Positions 25,255 to 26,622 of a stretch of DNA of 26,622 nt are shown here, piece by piece. Origin of the DNA: a virus; the IMG/VR virus record IMGVR_UViG_3300046010_009443, positions 1 to 26,622 of that record. The stretch is one strand, 5' to 3'. Position 1 is the stretch's first letter. Every line of letters begins with the position of its first letter. The notes beneath the pieces were generated by a model. The model ran no database searches. It saw only the letters and a program-made list of their open reading frames with translations, and was not told the DNA's origin. The translations under genes and the position numbers were made by a program.

Positions 25255-25578
25255 TTACTCTTTACTAAAAGGAGGTGGTAATGTTACCGTAACAGGATTT
25301 GCTATTAAGTCAATTTGGTTCGCAATGTTAGTTTTCATTTCTTCAATGTCCATAACACTTTCCATCCATCCAATAACTTGTTCTTCTGATAATTCCGGGT
25401 AAGGAGTAAAAGCATCTGGTGTTGGCTCTCCAACAGCTTGCGCTCCATAAATTTCTGCCATTACATCATTTTCATCTGTTCCTTTATATCTCCAGTGAAC
25501 GGCTGTAACAACTTTTTCCATTCCTTCTTTTTGTACTGTGCAATCGAATGCAGGGAATTCCCATTTGTAAGTAATCAT
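25255..25578 (-). CDS. Small marine-phage-type protein (possibly DUF7936-like)
   Basis: A 107-residue protein starting MITYKWEFPAFDCTVQKEGM with the block KVVTAVHWRYKGTDENDVMA. This opening, a beta strand then a 'K-E-x-x-x-x-V-V-x-x-V-H-W-R' strand, is what I recall of a small conserved protein found in many marine phages, including T4-like cyanophages. I believe Pfam lists it as DUF7936, but that is unverified. A Trp-containing segment (EEQVIGWMESVM, about residues 65-76) lies in the C-terminal half. No function is known to me. It stands between fibre-associated genes and the lysis cassette, so a tail-fibre or host-take-over role are both possible. Confidence 0.7.
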   Translation of the reverse strand: MITYKWEFPAFDCTVQKEGMEKVVTAVHWRYKGTDENDVMAEIYGAQAVGEPTPDAFTPYPELSEEQVIGWMESVMDIEEMKTNIANQIDLIANPVTVTLPPPFSKE

Positions 25579-25613
25579 CTTTTATTTATTTAGTTATTTA
25601 TTTTTTTTATATC

Positions 25614-25629
25614 TTACTATTAATAGTAA
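25614..25629. repeat. 16-bp perfect palindrome upstream of the small marine-phage protein gene
   Basis: The sequence TTACTATTAATAGTAA reads the same on both strands. It lies in the 65-base gene-free gap between two genes, 36 bases upstream of the ATG at 25578. It could be a dimer-binding operator, a promoter element or a weak hairpin. In so AT-rich a genome a 16-base palindrome can arise by chance, so the role is unproven. Confidence 0.4.
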
Positions 25630-25643
25630 ATAGTCTAATAATT

Positions 25644-26105
25644 TTATTTTTTACAGTATTCTAAAAACTTAGAACTAAATGATTCTCCATTCCAATACCT
25701 AACATTTTTTCCATCAGAAAGATATAATTCTTCTTTCACGACTTCTTTAATATTGCTGCTATAAGATAGAGTGACCGCGTCTATAAATTCCTCAGAGTCT
25801 ATAAAGAACACTTTTATATCTCCATCAAAGTAATTTTGGCAAGCTTCAGAAGATCCTTTAAAACCTATTCCAAATTTCATGCCCTTACTAAGAATATCAT
25901 TTAGTCCTAGCGATTGATTTATAGTAATAGTATCATAAGCCGTCAAATCTTGGCTCGTATATATTTCATCTATCACATCTTTTATCATTTCATCTAATTC
26001 CTTTATCTCATCAAATAATTCTATATTTGCTTTTACTAATATATTTTTCTTAGCTCTTATTTGTTCAGCTAGTAAAAGAGCATCGTCTATTCTTATTCTT
26101 GACAT
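25644..26105 (-). CDS. Unrecognised phage protein, helical N-terminus
   Basis: A 153-residue acidic protein that I do not recognise. Residues 1-50 form an amphipathic helical segment rich in Glu, Leu, Ile and Lys (DDALLLAEQIRAKKNILVKA; FDEIKELDEMIKDV). The rest is mixed with a beta-like pattern (KVFFIDSEEFIDAVTLSYSS) and ends in LEYCKK. No catalytic motif, signal peptide or membrane segment is visible. It lies 17 bases after the small tail-associated gene, so it could be a fibre-assembly chaperone or an adapter, but this is position-based guesswork. Confidence 0.72.
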   Translation of the reverse strand: MSRIRIDDALLLAEQIRAKKNILVKANIELFDEIKELDEMIKDVIDEIYTSQDLTAYDTITINQSLGLNDILSKGMKFGIGFKGSSEACQNYFDGDIKVFFIDSEEFIDAVTLSYSSNIKEVVKEELYLSDGKNVRYWNGESFSSKFLEYCKK

Positions 26106-26122
26106 ATATTTTTTTATTTACA

Positions 26123-26503
26123 TTAAAAACACAAAATACCAAAACCTATAAAGTTAGTTCCATCAAATTCTCTAGCACTAATACCATCTGAATAGAATCC
26201 AATAAAGCCGGGTATTGTTCCTGCCGCATCAGTATAAACAGCAGTAGCTGCATTTGGAGACGAATTGTCTGCATAAAAAGTGGTAAATACAGCGGTACAC
26301 GATCTATCTATATTTCTAGAGTTGTATCCCCAACTTACAGCAATTAATCCACCACCACTATAACCGTAAAATTCACTAACAGCATCAGGTGTTGATTTAC
26401 CTGCTGTTGAAGACATACTTCTCAAAGATACGTTACTAAGAGATACTCCTAATTCTCCTGCTATTGCTGAAAAGCTTAATTGCCCACTACTTGGTAAAGC
26501 CAT
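26123..26503 (-). CDS. Small fibre-associated tail protein
   Basis: A 126-residue protein with a Ser/Gly-rich N-terminus: MALPSSGQLSFSAIAGELGV, then a block ending in DAVSEFYGYSGGG. This 'LPSSGxxSxxxIxxELG ... FYG' opening is one I recall from tail-fibre and tip proteins of marine phages, where it precedes a small beta-domain. The C-terminal part has Phe/Thr/Asp-rich beta strands ending FIGFGILCF. It overlaps the end of the chaperone-tailed fibre gene by 17 bases, which supports an adjunct to that fibre. The function could be fibre tip or attachment; that is inferred. No signal peptide is present. Confidence 0.76.
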   Translation of the reverse strand: MALPSSGQLSFSAIAGELGVSLSNVSLRSMSSTAGKSTPDAVSEFYGYSGGGLIAVSWGYNSRNIDRSCTAVFTTFYADNSSPNAATAVYTDAAGTIPGFIGFYSDGISAREFDGTNFIGFGILCF

Positions 26504-26622
26504 TTACAATTTGTTTTAATTCTTCGATTTGCTTTTGCTGTTCTTTTATTGCCTCAATTAAAAGTGGTATTACTTTTTCATACTTTACAGCTTTCATTCC
26601 ACTTTCTCTTGTCTGAACTGCG
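26487..26622 (-). CDS. C-terminal end of a tail fibre with S74-type intramolecular chaperone domain (partial)
   Basis: The last 44 residues of a larger protein whose N-terminus is outside the window. It runs to TAG at 26487-26489. The visible tail, AVKYEKVIPLLIEAIKEQQ then KQIEELKQIVNG, is the final helix of the S74 peptidase or endosialidase intramolecular chaperone domain, where the conserved 'Y-x-x-L/V-I/V-P-L-L-I-E-A-I-K-E' helix trimerises. Such domains fold a tail spike or fibre and then cut themselves off. The catalytic Ser lies upstream and cannot be seen. It overlaps the next gene by 17 bases. Confidence 0.75.
   Translation of the reverse strand, partial: AVQTRESGMKAVKYEKVIPLLIEAIKEQQKQIEELKQIVNGFTK

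Noticed and set aside
1-26622. Stop codon reassignment, as in some crAss-like phages
   Set aside because: TAA, TAG and TGA all end plausible proteins here, and no gene needs a read-through stop.
1-26622. Bacteroidota-type promoters (TTTG ... TAnnTTTG) on the minus strand
   Set aside because: No convincing pair was found by eye in the short gaps examined. Promoters may lie inside genes or use a phage-specific motif.
1-26622. tRNA genes, CRISPR arrays, insertion sequences, integrase or attachment sites
   Set aside because: Gaps are below about 95 bases, no direct repeats of spacer type were seen, and no recombinase-like protein is present.

Overview
The window is a densely packed structural and lysis module from the genome of a tailed double-stranded DNA phage. 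Every credible gene lies on the minus strand, so transcription runs from high to low coordinates. The genome is AT-rich. Nearly every start codon follows an A/T-only leader with no Shine-Dalgarno GGAG, as is usual for phages of Bacteroidota. The terminase, portal, major capsid, ring-type and very large tail proteins look like those of short-tailed crAss-like phages (Crassvirales) and the related marine Bacteroidota podoviruses. That placement rests on remembered family resemblance and was not checked by a search. TAA, TAG and TGA are all used as stops, so the standard bacterial code fits.

Layout in transcription order. (1) 26622-25255: the C-terminal end of a chaperone-tailed tail fibre (cut by the window edge), a small tail-associated protein, an unknown protein and a small marine-phage-type protein. 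(2) 25220-23936: a lysis cassette of a holin-like protein, a 59-residue single-membrane-segment protein nested between its neighbours, an M15 peptidase endolysin, and a one-piece spanin with a lipobox at one end and a membrane segment at the other. (3) 23897-22584: two small proteins, a tandem GroES-like co-chaperonin and a small helical protein that ends on the terminase start codon. (4) 22584-14225: large terminase, portal, scaffold-like protein, major capsid protein and a capsid-associated protein. Strong RNA hairpins follow the last two. (5) 14137-8021: two ring/adaptor proteins and a 1489-residue tail 'stabilisation/muzzle' protein. (6) 8010-1: a beta-rich appendage protein, a small structural protein, two putative internal (ejected) proteins and a giant protein of at least 1383 residues with an HEVLH zinc-peptidase motif. 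The giant protein runs off the window.

Together these genes would build and fill the head (terminase, portal, scaffold, capsid, co-chaperonin), build the short tail and its appendages, supply proteins delivered with the DNA, and lyse a Gram-negative cell. Stop-start TAATG overlaps at three junctions and several longer overlaps suggest translational coupling. No tRNA, CRISPR array, insertion sequence, integrase or attachment site is visible. The only gene-free stretches are under about 95 bases, and two of them carry the hairpins.
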